Shown one piece after another: positions 45,319-55,409 of a stretch of DNA of 64,000 bases. The notes beneath the pieces are model-generated. The model did no database searches. It had not been told where the DNA came from and was given only the letters and a program-made list of their open reading frames with translations. The position numbers and the translations under genes are program-made. Each line of letters starts with the position of its first letter. The first letter of the stretch is position 1. This DNA comes from Tetradesmus obliquus. Lineage: Eukaryota; Chlorophyta; Chlorophyceae; Sphaeropleales; Scenedesmaceae. Location of the stretch: assembly GCA_030272155.1 (NCBI GenBank), contig CP126196.1:5828501-5892500 (forward strand), given 5' to 3'.

Positions 45319-45394
45319 TGCAGCAACAGGAGAAGTGGAAGACGGATCCAGGGCGAAGCGAGCACGTATGAAGCCAGCGAGGCTTAGGGACTAA
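38111..45394 (+). CDS. Nine-exon nuclear-protein-like gene of unknown function, split by a transposon
   Basis: Exons: 38111-38166, 38297-38341 joined with 41538-41881 (one exon split by a transposon), 41979-42145, 42550-42803, 43082-43364, 43700-44453, 44652-44739 and 44817-45394. All junction phases agree, including across the insertion, except inside 43700-44453, where a small intron or frameshift in a CAG tract is needed (754 nt). The protein has no recognised domain. It shows a globular N part (VKICVGKKFETVGIVRFGKS), a Gly/Ser linker, repeated RRSARLA motifs, poly-Ala/Gln runs, a Lys/Gly-rich stretch, an NLS-like KGRKRKLSDED and an acidic tail, suggesting a nuclear, nucleic-acid-associated role (inference). 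Oddities are an in-frame TGA at 42733-42735 and a GC-AG intron after 42803. It may be a pseudogene. The penultimate exon has an alternative form (44663-44739 to 44806). Confidence 0.55.
38342..39067 (+). mobile_element. 726-bp TIR unit, locus 1
   Basis: Starts CAGCTAGGTATGGTACAAAC, then GTAGC, and ends GCTACGTTTGTACCATGCCC, then AGCTG: imperfect 25-bp terminal inverted repeats. It has no convincing ORF. It resembles 45981-46703 and 50261-50983, with scattered differences from both. Here it is the left end of a larger insertion. Confidence 0.8.
39176..41030 (+). pseudogene. DDE transposase (IS630/Tc1-mariner type), truncated copy
   Basis: Exon 1 ends at 40054 (NVPYM before GTGAGT). Exon 2 starts at 40861 after CTGCAG and is cut at 41030 in the middle of the second catalytic block (it still has YIFDNPSVH but loses the third acidic residue). 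The sequence is otherwise almost identical to the copy at 46812-49015. Loss of the C-terminal catalytic Glu makes it inactive. Confidence 0.8.
40069..41007 (-). pseudogene. Antisense ORF in the transposase intron, copy with a stop
   Basis: The same frame as 47705-48643 but interrupted by a TAG at 40693-40695, where the other copy has a Trp codon (RLFWG). Other differences between the copies are few. See the intact copy for the description. Confidence 0.6.
41031..41537 (-). mobile_element. Inverted, internally truncated TIR unit
   Basis: The reverse complement of the first ~500 bp of the 726-bp unit. It replaces the 3' part of the transposase gene at this locus. Confidence 0.85.
45249..45318 (+). 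repeat. (GCA)n microsatellite
   Basis: About 22 uninterrupted GCA/CAG triplets inside the last exon of the 38111-45394 gene. They encode a poly-Ala run in the coding frame. Confidence 0.9.
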
Positions 45395-45759
45395 GCGGAG
45401 GATTCTGTGCGGCACATACATTTGAACATGCTATTGTACAGCTAGTGTGTGTATTGTGGAGCATCACCGCAAGCACATGCAGGGTGTGCCTGGAGGGATG
45501 TCTGGCAGACGTACCCTGTGATATGAACAGTTGACATGGTTACATGTTGTGGACACTGCATTGCTTTGCACTTCACCCCAAGCATGCTGTCCTCTGTCTT
45601 AATGTGGCAGCAGGAGGGATGACATGCATGCTGGCTGCTGCTGCTACTGCTGCTTGTTGTCCTTTGGTATCGACATCAGCATGGACTACCAGCACATGTT
45701 GATATCCTTTATTATCATCCTGCAGCTGCAGCATCAGCGGCGATGGCATGCTAGCAGCT
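45395..45759. other. Short intergenic stretch
   Basis: 3' flank of the preceding gene. No feature is recognised. Confidence 0.35.
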
Positions 45760-45980
45760 GCAGCTGCTGCTGCTGCTGCTGCTGCTGCTCGCTGTGCTCG
45801 CGTACGGGCACAAGCTCGACGGAACATTACTTACAACTCATATATTGTAAATGTAAACGTGTTTAAGCAGTGATTCGAGGCTCATTTGCACAATCCACAA
45901 ATGATCCACACGCGATCGAGGCTTATCCACAAAATTTGTGGACCGTTCCGGTGGTGGACGGCCTTGTGGACGGCCCTAGC
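45760..45980 (+). repeat. Left half of a split dispersed repeat
   Basis: Matches 59495-59700. Shared segments include TGTGCTCGCGTACGGGCACA, GTTTAAGCAGTGATT, ACACGCGATCGAGGCTTATCC and GGACGGCCTTGTGGACGGCC. The match breaks off at 45980, where the 5-kb transposon begins, and resumes at about 50984. Confidence 0.85.
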
Positions 45981-46703
45981 CAGCTAGGTATGGTACAAAC
46001 GTAGCATCTGCATTTTGCAACAAATCAACACAGCTTGCAAGCAGACAGCCATGCTGGCATAGCAACCTGCTGTATGTGGCAGGCACAGTAAGGCACAGCT
46101 GCCAGTGCTGCTGCTTTGGTTTGCTTGCATCCCAGTTGCACAGCAGGGCCCTCACCTGCCAGCAGCAGCAGCTCCAAACTGCTAGTGATTTTGAGCTCCA
46201 GAAATCGCCTTGATCACACAAGAAGGATGTTTGCAGGAAACTGTGTAGAATACTAGTACTCAACAAACTCTGTGCAGCCACACTAGCTGCACGCGCGCAG
46301 CAGCTGCCGGTGGGCCTGAAGCGGTGTTGCGCAGTATGTAACAGATATGACAGTTGAAACCGTATGTGCAGCGCACAGCGCCAAGCAGCAGAGCGCAACA
46401 GCAGCGGCAGGGCACTTGGCACACCAGAACTGCAGTGCCTGATCAGCCAGCAAGGGAAGGCCAGAAGTATTACAATACACATCAAAACATGTTGCAGGCA
46501 GCAGCACCCACAGCAACACTCCACAGCGCAAGTTAACATATGTAACAGCCGAGTCGGGGCACTTCAGGGCAACGTGTTTTCAGCACTTTTCTTGCAGCAC
46601 ACTGTGCCACTGCTAACAGCTCAAATTGATTTAGATTCGTCGTTGAAAGCTTGACATTTATATGTAGGCCACTTGTTCGCTGCGTTTGTACCATGCCCAG
46701 CTG
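45981..46703 (+). mobile_element. 723-bp TIR unit, left end of the composite
   Basis: Imperfect 25-bp terminal inverted repeats at each end and no convincing ORF. The right TIR here reads GCTGCGTTTGTACC, one base away from the copy at 50261-50983. Confidence 0.85.
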
Positions 46704-46811
46704 AGACCGGTCAAACTCCATGATGCCGCAGGCTGTTGTTTGACCTGACCAGTTACTTCTGTTCACACTGCTGCTAGAAGCACAGCTAACATATCCATAT
46801 GTTTTGGATTC

Positions 46812-49015
46812 ATGCCTGCAGGGGGGCTGTCCATGGTGCGCAGGCACCCTTCGGGATGGAAGAGCAACCGCAGTACCACGGCCATGAGGGTGGCGGCGGT
46901 GGTGTGTGTGATAATGGCTTTGACCACCGCTGACGAAAAGATTACCCCCGCATACTATTACAGAGAGCAGTACCCTGACTACGCCAAGGAGGTACACGGG
47001 GACCTGAACCGGTTCTGCAGACTTCATCACAAGAACTTCACAGCAAACGGCACAGTGGCTACACCCAAGCATGGCGGCAGGCCCTCAAATGTCCCACATG
47101 CTGTCGCCTTCCATGCCAGCACAATATTCAAGGCTGGCAAGGTGGTAAAGGCCTACCCATCTGCAGATTCAAAGAGAAAGGTTGATGTGCACGTGTGGTG
47201 GACTTCAATCGAAGTCGCATGTCAGGAAAATGACACACTGCGCCAGCTGTGCACTGACTACAACATCACACCCAAGAGACTGCTGAAGTACATGAAATGG
47301 GCTGACCCCGACCTGGTGCGCAGGAGAATAGATGTGAAGCTGGACTTGACAAAGATACAGAAACAAAGGCGAAAGGCAGCAGCTGCGGCACTGTGGCAGA
47401 AGTACCAAAGTGACCCCGACATGCTGCAGCGCATATATTTCATTGATGAGTGCAAATTCTGGATGTCAGACCTGGCAGGCGGCTCCGTCAAGGTCTATTG
47501 TGATGCACACGATGAAAACGTGCATGCTGTGCTGCCATGCAAATGGATGCGCAAGGGCAAGGACGCAGAGCCGGTCAAGTTGCACTTTGTCTGCGCCGTC
47601 AACGCTGTGCACGGGCCCGTCTACTGCACGTTTGTCACCGGCACAACAGACAGCAAGGACCATGCTGGCAACCTCAATGTACCGTACATGGTGAGTGTGC
47701 GCTGCTACTGCGCAGGCGCCTGCCATTGAAAGACATGCCAGCCCTGCTGTACTATGTAGTAACAGTCCCGCAGTGCTTTTTTTAGTGCTGTAGTGAAGCT
47801 GCAGCGCTGCCCGTCCTCTGCTGTGAACATAACAGCAGAGTAACTTGGTGACAGTACAATGACACCACCTGCAGCAGCAAGCTGGAAACCAATGTGCAAG
47901 GATTGGTGCATGTCACATCCGCGCGTGCTCACGCGCAGCACACTGCCCCCTGGCTGCAGCCAGTTGTCATATGCTGCAGCGCAGAACTCAAAGTCGCGCT
48001 CCAGCACCTGCTGCCTGCTGCTGCTGTAATAACCCTTGTCATGACATGAGCCATCAGCTTGAATCAGCATGTTGTGCTGTGCATGGATGAAATCAATCCG
48101 CCCATCCCACCAGTCCACTGCTACCTGAGCACACATACTGCTGCTGATGCCAAACCAGTACAGCATGCGCACCAGCTGCTCCTCGCTTGTGTGCATGTAG
48201 CCCATGCATGTGCCAACCATATCAGCCAGCACACATGCACACATCTTGCACTGAAGCGCTGCTGCTGTGGCGACTGCACGCGGCGCGCAGAACTTGAAGT
48301 GCTGCACACCTGGCAAGCAGCCAGTCAAGCCCCAGAACAATCTCTGCCCCCTCATAGACTTGGTGATGTATCTGACCTTGTCTGCACTGAGCCTGATGTA
48401 GAAGCGTCCCATCGCATCCATCCACACCGCTGCGTTGCGCTCCTGCGCTGCTAACAAGGCTGCGCGCTGCCAATCCGGCAATTCTTGCACCTGCAGTTGA
48501 AGGACAAACCAACCCAGCAGGCCAAGAGCATGACTCAGCTGGAGTTTGTTCACGGCACGATGGAGATCAAAGACATAGCCAACCAACAGCAGGCGCAGCG
48601 CGGCACAACGCCGCTGTACATCTTTGACAACCCAAGTGTTCACCTGGGGAAGGATGGCCTACAGATGTTAGTTGCAGGCGGCATCAATGAAGATCAACTG
48701 CTGCACATTGCACCCTACTCCCCAGATTTCAACAAGCCCATTGAACATGCATTTGGCAGCCTCAAAGCAGCCTTCCGCAACTACTTGTATAACAGCTGCC
48801 AGCTGGGTGGTGCTGATGTGAAGCCACGAGACCTGCAGCACGGCCTGAACAACACCTTCATGAAGATCACAGCTGCATCTGTCATGGCTGATGTATTGAA
48901 GCTGCCAGATTTGTGGAATATGGTGCGCAGTCGCAAGAGGAGTCTTTGTGTGTGCCGAGACGGGAAGCAGCGCAGCGGCACTGCTGGTGACTACCCCAGG
49001 AAGGACCAACGCTGA
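46812..49015 (+). CDS. DDE transposase of the IS630/Tc1-mariner type, apparently intact
   Basis: Exon 1 ends at 47690 and exon 2 is 48497-49015. The 806-bp intron is GT-AG, phase 0, giving about 465 residues. The N-terminal part has basic, helix-rich sequence expected for DNA binding. Catalytic blocks are YFIDECKFWM (first Asp), LYIFDNPSVH (second Asp) and IAPYSPDFNKPIEHAFG (Glu), with 38 residues between the second Asp and the Glu. These are the hallmarks of the Tc1-mariner/IS630 superfamily, which cuts and pastes DNA at terminal inverted repeats. The start is uncertain: exon 1 follows a CTGCAG acceptor-like site at 46815-46820 and an upstream exon could exist. No stop or frameshift is seen, so the copy may still be active. 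It lies between two 723-bp TIR units. Confidence 0.8.
47705..48643 (-). CDS. Antisense ORF filling the transposase intron; nuclease-like motifs
   Basis: Up to 312 codons opposite the transposase. The stop codon lies only about 12 bases inside the intron's 5' end, and the frame runs through the entire intron and 49 codons into exon 2. A shorter start, MDAMGRFYIRL at 48421, lies wholly in the intron. The middle contains VAVDWWDGRIDFIHAQHNML, then IQADGSCHD, RQQVLERDFEFCAAAYDNW and PGGSVLRVSTRG. The D/(x)n/IQADGS.H pattern followed by RD...GG.VLRV resembles Vsr/DUF559-type PD-(D/E)XK nucleases. That assignment is inference from motif order. It could be a homing-type endonuclease living in the intron, an accessory transposon protein or, less likely, a chance frame. 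A second, nearly identical copy at 40069-41007 has one stop. Confidence 0.5.
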   Translation of the reverse strand: MNTWVVKDVQRRCAALRLLLVGYVFDLHRAVNKLQLSHALGLLGWFVLQLQVQELPDWQRAALLAAQERNAAVWMDAMGRFYIRLSADKVRYITKSMRGQRLFWGLTGCLPGVQHFKFCAPRAVATAAALQCKMCACVLADMVGTCMGYMHTSEEQLVRMLYWFGISSSMCAQVAVDWWDGRIDFIHAQHNMLIQADGSCHDKGYYSSSRQQVLERDFEFCAAAYDNWLQPGGSVLRVSTRGCDMHQSLHIGFQLAAAGGVIVLSPSYSAVMFTAEDGQRCSFTTALKKALRDCYYIVQQGWHVFQWQAPAQ

Positions 49016-50260
49016 GTCTGCTGTTGTGCTGCTGCATGGCATGTTGTGCATGTGGCTGTCAGCTGCATGCAAGATGGCTGGCAGCAGTGCACAGGCTGAC
49101 TTTCAGAGAGCCCTTGAGCTCACCTGTTTGAAGGCACCTGCGCTTGCCGCCGTCCTGCATGTTCGCACCGCCCGGGGCTTGGGAGGTGCTGGCACCATGC
49201 TGCTGTAGGGTGGTTACTTCCTGGTGTTCACCTGAGAGCGAGTGTGGGAAGGAAATGGCATGTTCAGAAGCTTATTGTATGAGTAAACTATATGTGGATG
49301 TTGAGCTTTGGTGCTTAGACTTGTCAGGAGTGGTTTCTGCTTTGAACGACTGCTGCCAGGCAGCAAGGCACTTGGTGGCCATTTCACATACAGGCATTTG
49401 CAGTCATGCCGAATTGCCGATTGTAATGGTAAAATGCTTGGTATAATTCAATTACGCTCGTAGCTCTGGAACATGGCTCCTGCTGCTGTCACTCGCGTTG
49501 GTTGTGACAACTGTTGGCCTGCCAAGCGATATGCACGGAGCCTGCAAGAAACATTGCGGTTGATTTTTTTCTATATTTGACGATTGCTTTAAGCATGGCG
49601 TGAGCCGAAAGAAGCTGCGGTATGGCGAAGAACTTCAAGACGGAATGTGCCGTGAAACAAGCCTGCTCCAGGCCACACAGCTTCCACGCTGCTCACTTAT
49701 CAACGTCGACACATTATGTAACGTAACTTTGGTTGAGGTAGAAAACCAACTGCGAAGGGCCCTCGCAAGCCCACCGTGCAGGTGAGCCTGACGGGTCAAC
49801 ACGGATGTCCAGAGCACTGCAGCTCGACCGTGTTGCTGCAGCACCTGCAAACAATTGGTATTGAACATTAAACGACGTTAAACACAGCGCTGTGCCAAAA
49901 GCCTTCGCCAATAAATTTGGTGGCAGCAGTGAGGCACCTGCTGGCACATGCTGCTGCTGTCACGCCCACCAACGACTGCAGTTGAAGAACACATGCCACC
50001 GTGATTCAAAGCACACATAGCTGTAACGTTTCCTGCTGTTTGCTGCTGCTGCTGCTCCTGCCCAGGCAGATATCATGTATTGCAAACAGCACTACTGCCG
50101 CAGGAAAATCAGCTGCATACCCAGCAGCAGCAGGAGCACATCAGCCATAGCATAAAAAGGTAGGTGTGCACTTCAGGCACCAAGTCCAGGAACAGCAACA
50201 GAAGGGATGCAGTGCAGGCTAAGAACTGCTGCAGCAAAGGCTGGCATGCATTTACAGTCT
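49016..50260. other. 3' part of the composite transposon, non-coding
   Basis: No supported ORF. Sequence between the transposase stop and the right 723-bp unit. It has no counterpart at locus 1, where the transposase is truncated. Confidence 0.4.
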
Positions 50261-50983
50261 CAGCTAGGTATGGTACAAACGTAGCATCTGCATTTTGCAA
50301 CAAATCAACACAGCTTGCAAGCAGACAGCCATGCTGGCATAGCAACCTGCTGTATGTGGCAGGCACAGTAAGGCACAGCTGCCAGTGCTGCTGCTTTGGT
50401 TTGCTTGCATCCCAGTTGCACAGCAGGGCCCTCACCTGCCAGCAGCAGCAGCTCCAAACTGCTAGTGATTTTGAGCTCCAGAAATCGCCTTGATCACACA
50501 AGAAGGATGTTTGCAGGAAACTGTGTAGAATACTAGTACTCAACAAACTCTGTGCAGCCACACTAGCTGCACGCGCGCAGCAGCTGCCGGTGGGCCTGAA
50601 GCGGTGTTGCGCAGTATGTAACAGATATGACAGTTGAAACCGTATGTGCAGCGCACAGCGCCAAGCAGCAGAGCGCAACAGCAGCGGCAGGGCACTTGGC
50701 ACACCAGAACTGCAGTGCCTGATCAGCCAGCAAGGGAAGGCCAGAAGAATTACAATACACATCAAAACATGTTGCAGGCAGCAGCACCCACAGCAACACT
50801 CCACAGCGCAAGTTAACATATGTAACAGCCGAGTCGGGGCACTTCAGGGCAACGTGTTTTCAGCACTTTTCTTGCAGCACACTGTGCCACTGCTAACAGC
50901 TCAAATTGATTTAGATTCGTCGTTGAAAGCTTGACATTTATATGTAGGCCACTTGTTCGCTACGTTTGTACCATGCCCAGCTG
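50261..50983 (+). mobile_element. 723-bp TIR unit, right end of the composite
   Basis: Same orientation as the left copy. TIRs are CAGCTAGGTATGGTACAAAC + GTAGC and GCTACGTTTGTACCATGCCC + AGCTG. Confidence 0.85.
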
Positions 50984-51060
50984 AGCCCGTTGTGGATGGC
51001 TTGTGGATGGTCTGCTGTGGATGACTTGTGGATGACTTGTGGATTTGCTTTGACCATAGT
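50984..51060 (+). repeat. Right half of the split dispersed repeat
   Basis: CCCGTTGTGGATGGCTTGTG through GATTTGCTTTGACCATAGTG. It matches 59700-59785 and contains degenerate GTGGATGACTT tandem units. Confidence 0.85.
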
Positions 51061-51106
51061 GCTGGGTATTGACTGAGGGCAGTCAATCTACCTAAGGGGG
51101 GAGGTA

Positions 51107-51350
51107 TGTAACGATACAGTATTATATTATACTGTAGGGTCTTTGTGAGAGCCGTGCCGTTGGTCAATAACACATATGACCTAGGCCCTATCCGGGGTCG
51201 TTGGGAGAAAGAACTACATGGGCCCTGCAATGTAGGAGGGGACGTATTCTATGTCACGAGTACGCGACGTATATCCCCACGGGCTTAACACAATATTATT
51301 AACTCCCTTTTTATCTTCTTTCCACGCTTCCCTGAGACTCAGTCGTTACA
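51107..51350 (+). mobile_element. Solo-type LTR, 244 bp
   Basis: Starts TGTAACGATA and ends AGTCGTTACA, i.e. TG...CA with an 8-bp inverted terminus (TGTAACGA/TCGTTACA). It is preceded by a purine tract (AAGGGGGGAGG) like a polypurine tract. No matching partner LTR or flanking duplication is seen, so it is a solo LTR or the 3' LTR of a lost element. Confidence 0.6.
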
Positions 51351-51361
51351 CCGCACAGTTG

Positions 51362-54300
51362 CGCTTGCTGATGGCCAAGCAGTTCGAGTGCTCGGAACGT
51401 GTCAAGCACGCCTTGAGTTACAGGTTGCTAAGTATGTATGCTCTTTTCTGGTGCTTAATCTCGATAGCACATATGATGTGCTGTTGGGGCAGGACTGGCT
51501 TCAGCGTAGGTCAGCTGTCCTGGATTTTGGCCGTAAGTCGATGACTATCACGATTAAAAGTGCTCCAGTAGGGGTGCTGCAATCCAATGCGCGCGTCGAG
51601 TTCACTCCAGGTGGGGAGGAGGTCGTCTGTAGCAGCTGCTGCTGCTAAATCATCTGGTCCGAGCACAGCTCCCTTAGAAGGTAGAGAGCTCCCAGGTTCG
51701 AACAGGCATCGCTGGCTACGGCAGTAGTATGCCCGAGATCCCCTGCCCGGTGCATCCGGTTTTGGGGCTAGAGCTGTTAGAGTGGTAGCTGAGACAGACT
51801 GACCCAGTGGTTGAAATGCTTAGCCGCTGGCTTCGCGTTTATCGCCCTGGCTAGGTCCCCGGAAGGTCGTCGGATCGAACCCCAAGTAAGTTGTGCGGAA
51901 TGCGCCCTTCCGTGATGCGACAATGTCGTTAGAAGGTTGGGAGGAGTGTAGCACACGTCAGATGTTGGCTTGGTGTTCCCAGGTGTCGAACTCTGGTCGG
52001 GGTTGCTACGGCTGATATGCCCGAGATCCACTCCCAAGGCAACCGGTTTTGGGGTCGAGTCGTTATATCGTCAGTGGACGTATTTCCGCTCTACAGCTCA
52101 AATGACTTGCTCGCAAGAAGGGCACATAGATGTTCATGGTGTTCGTGAAGCAAGTCGATGAGCCAGATGCTCAAGTTGCTGCAGTCACTTTGTCATCAGC
52201 AGCTAGTGATGACTGCTTGATTCCAAAGAAGCGACTTGAACAGATCCTCTTGAAATACAAACGGGTGTTTGATGAGCTGCCTGATGGTGTAATTAATCGC
52301 CCAGGTTTGCATGTCATGACCATAGAGTTTGAGCAAGGTAAACAGCCACCAGTGGTTACCAATACAGGCTATCACAGCCTGAAAAGGAGGAGCGGGTTAA
52401 ACAGTTGACCCTTGCTCTGGAGAAAGGATGGGTAGTGCCCTCTTCCTCTCCTTTTGGAGCACCTGTTTTGTTTGCAAGAAAGAAAGGCGGTGGTTTGCGA
52501 TGGTGCATCGATTACAGAGCCCTCAATACCATCTCCATCAAGAATCGCTATCCCCTGCCAAGGATAGACGATTGGCTAGACTCCCTAAATGGAGCTTGTG
52601 TCTTTTCAGGCCTTGACCTAGCAGCAGGTTATTGGCAAATCCCCATCAAAGAGGAGGATAGGCACAAGACAGCATTCAGGGCCCCAATGGGCCTGTATGA
52701 GTGGAATGTCATGCCCTTTGGTCTGACAAACGCACCAGCAGTGTATGCCAGGACAATGCAGACAGTTCTCCAAGATATGATTGGCAAGTTTGTGCTTGAT
52801 TACCTAGACGACATAGTGATTTTCAGTAAAACTCCAGAAGAGCACGAGAAGCACCTGAAATGGTGTTACAGCGGCTAGAGCAACACAAGTTCTATGCTCA
52901 GCTGAAGAAGTGTCACTTTGCACTTCCAGAGGTAGAGTTCTTGGGACACATGGTAAGCAAAGAAGGCATCCGTGTGGATCCAAGAAAAGTCAAGATTGTG
53001 CAGGAGTGGCCCAAACCTGCCAACTTGTCAGACTTAAGATCTTTCTTAGGCCTGTCAAATTGTTTCAAACGCTTTGTGCATGCATACAGCACAATAGCAA
53101 GACCACTGCATGCTCTCACACGGAAGGATGTTCCGTGGCAGTGGACAGCTACGTGTGATAAGGCTTTTCAGCTGTTGAAAGACAAGCTTTCATCAGCGCC
53201 AGTTCTGAAAATGCCAGATTTAACACAGCCATTTGAGTTGATAGCCGATGCCTCAGAGTACACTTTGGGTGCAATTCTGATGCAAGACGGAAGGCCTATC
53301 GCCTTCGAAAGTCGGAAGTTGACCCCAGCCGAGTTCAATTACCACACACCAGAAAAAGAGCTGCTAGCAGTGATGCATGCACTCACTGTTTGGCGCTGTT
53401 ATGTAGATGGCTCGCATGTAAAGATCCTCAGTGATCATGAGCCATTGAAGTATCTAAGATCCAAAGCACAGTTGCTTCCATGGCAAGTGCGATGGTCACA
53501 AATCTTGGAGCGCTTTGACTACTCTTGGGAGTACAGAGCAGGACGGCTGAATGCCGCCGACCCCTTAAGCCGTGTAGCGCAGGTGGGAGGTTCCGGAATT
53601 GGCAGTTGGGCGGGTAGCGTCCCGGCCTCAGAAATTGTACTCGAGTACCTAGCAGCTATTGCTGAGGAGGGTGCCCCTAGGCGCAGTAAGAGAAAGCGGT
53701 CCTTGGCCAGGTCCTTTTCCCCTCCTGAATCCCCTAGGCTTAGCAGGAAGAAGAAACAAGGTCAGTCACGGACTGCCCCTGCTAAGACAGTTCAGAGCAC
53801 TGCACCTGCAAGTAAGGCTGACGCAGTAGACACGCGCGCAACTCGTCCCGCCGTCGAGCAGATTGCAACGGACATACGCGAGGCTTTGCAAGCAGTTTAC
53901 AGCAGTGAACAGCAAGGGCTTGAACAATCGGTTGTTCGCTTTGGTTTGCGGCATACAGAAGATGGTCTGTGGTGCCGTCAGCAACATGTGTATGTGCCTA
54001 CTGCAGAGCTGCAGCGGTGCTGCATCTCAGAGTTACATGACACACCCTACAGCGGTCACAAAGGAGTGACAAAATCGCTGGCGGCTGTGCAATGATTGTA
54101 TTGGTGGCCAGGTATGCGTGGCTCAGTGACATCATATGTCACCACGTGTGCTTCCTGCCAACGCAATAAAGTTCAAGGCAAGAAACCCATTGGGAAGTTG
54201 CAGCCATTAGCGGTGCCTGCGGCCCCATGGAGTGAGGTGTCCATGGATTTCATTACGGGTCTGCCGACTACTTCAGCCGGTAATGATTCGATAATGGTGA

Positions 54301-55375
54301 TGTGTGACAGACTCACAAAGATGGTGCACTTCGCGGCGTGCACAAAAACAGTTGATGCTGTCGGAGCAGCGAAAATGTTCAGAGACCATGTCTTCCGGTA
54401 TCATGGTTGGCCAGCTAGCATTGTGAGCGATCGCGATACTCGCTTCCGTAGTGAGTTCTGGTCGTCTCTCATGCAGCTGACAGGTGTCAGGCACAAGATG
54501 AGCACTGCCTTCCACCCGCAGACAGATGGTCAAACAGAGAGAGTCAATCGAGTGCTTGAGGAGTACCTACGGCACTACGTCAATCCAGTTCAAGATGATT
54601 GGGGTGATTGGCTCCCTCTGGCTGAGTTTGCTTACAACAACTCAGTTCACGAGGCGGTAGGTGAGACCCCGTTCTTACTGAACTACGGTCTGCACCCACG
54701 CCTGCCAGGAGCAGTCCGCACGCAAGCACGGACGGTCACTCCCGCGAGTGGGTTTGCGTCGAGAATGCAAGAAATCGTCGCTAAGGCAAAGCCGCGGCTT
54801 GAGGCAGCACGCAAGCGTGCTGAGCGGATTTGCAACCCCTCTCGCCGTGAGGCTATCTTCTCAGTAGGCGATCAAGTGTTGCTTAGTGCAAGAAAACCTG
54901 TTCTTAAAACGCCTGGCGTTAACAAACTCTTGCCTAAGTATATTGGTCCCTTCAGAGTGGCAGAAGTTTTCAGTCCGGTTACATATCGCCTGGACCTTCC
55001 TGCCAGCATGCGGTGCCACAATGTGTTTCATGTTGGGTTACTGCTTGAGTATAAACCGGACGGCAGAGAGCAGCCGCCCCCACCTCCACTAGAGTTTGTT
55101 GATGGCGAAAGTGGAGAGTGGTTTGATATTGACCAGGTGCTCAAGCACCGGCAGGTCAAAGTTGGTAGGCGTTCAGTTACGTAGTATCTTGTTCGTTGGA
55201 AGGGCTATGGTCCTGAAAACAATGAGTGGCGTGATGCAGTTGGTGTCACTGCCACAGCTACTGACGCCTACTGGGCTGGGCTTGGCGGTCGCACAGCAGC
55301 AGCAACTGCTGGTGTTGCCCCTCGCCGACGTGTTCGTGGGCCACGTTCACGGAGATTGTGTAGCTAGCACCATCT
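51362..55375 (+). pseudogene. Ty3/gypsy chromovirus-type LTR retrotransposon, 5'-truncated and decayed
   Basis: Domains in order: aspartic protease end (STYDVLLGQDWLQ, 51362-51648); a ~430-bp interruption; reverse transcriptase (KKGGGLRWCIDYRALNT, PFGLTNAPAVYART, YLDDIVIFS); RNase H (ELIADASEYTLGAIL, FNYHTPEKELLAV, HVKILSDHEPL); integrase with an HHCC finger (HDTPYSGHKG ... CASCQRNK) and DDE residues in SMDFITGLP, IVSDRDTRF and TDGQTERVNR; and a C-terminal chromodomain (YLVRWKGYGPENNEW). Breaks: frameshifts near 52380 and 52860, an in-frame TGA at 54093-54095 inside the integrase finger and a TAG at 55182-55184 just before the chromodomain. Gag and the 5' LTR are missing. A polypurine-like GGTGGGGAGGAG followed by TGTTGCGTGCAACAC at about 55410 may mark the 3' LTR start. 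Not functional. Confidence 0.85.
51650..52080 (+). mobile_element. SINE-like insertion with a tRNA-like core inside the Ty3/gypsy remnant
   Basis: Interrupts the protease-RT region. At 51800-51890 a Ser/Leu-tRNA-like pattern is visible (CCAGTGGTTGAAATGC, CTGGCTTCGCG, then GGATCGAACCCC as B box). A related block, ATGCCCGAGATC...CCGGTTTTGGGG, occurs on both sides (51728-51770 and 52015-52055), so two units or a duplication are present. The exact ends are not resolved. Confidence 0.35.
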
Positions 55376-55409
55376 AGCTGCCAGGAGTCAGCCACTAGGT
55401 GGGGAGGAG

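Larger units (their letters stand above)
45981..50983 (+). mobile_element. 5.0-kb composite DNA transposon with 723-bp terminal direct repeats
   Basis: Bounded by CAGCTAGG at 45981 and CCCAGCTG at 50983 (two further bases, AG, before the target resumes). The two ends are direct copies of a 723-bp TIR unit (45981-46703 and 50261-50983) that differ at only about two positions. The interior carries a complete two-exon DDE transposase and the antisense intronic ORF. The uninterrupted target is seen at 59495-59785. Confidence 0.75.

Noticed and set aside
44760-45365. 201-codon minus-strand Leu/Pro/His frame
   Set aside because: Produced by reading the GCA/GGC repeats of the last exon of the unknown gene backwards.
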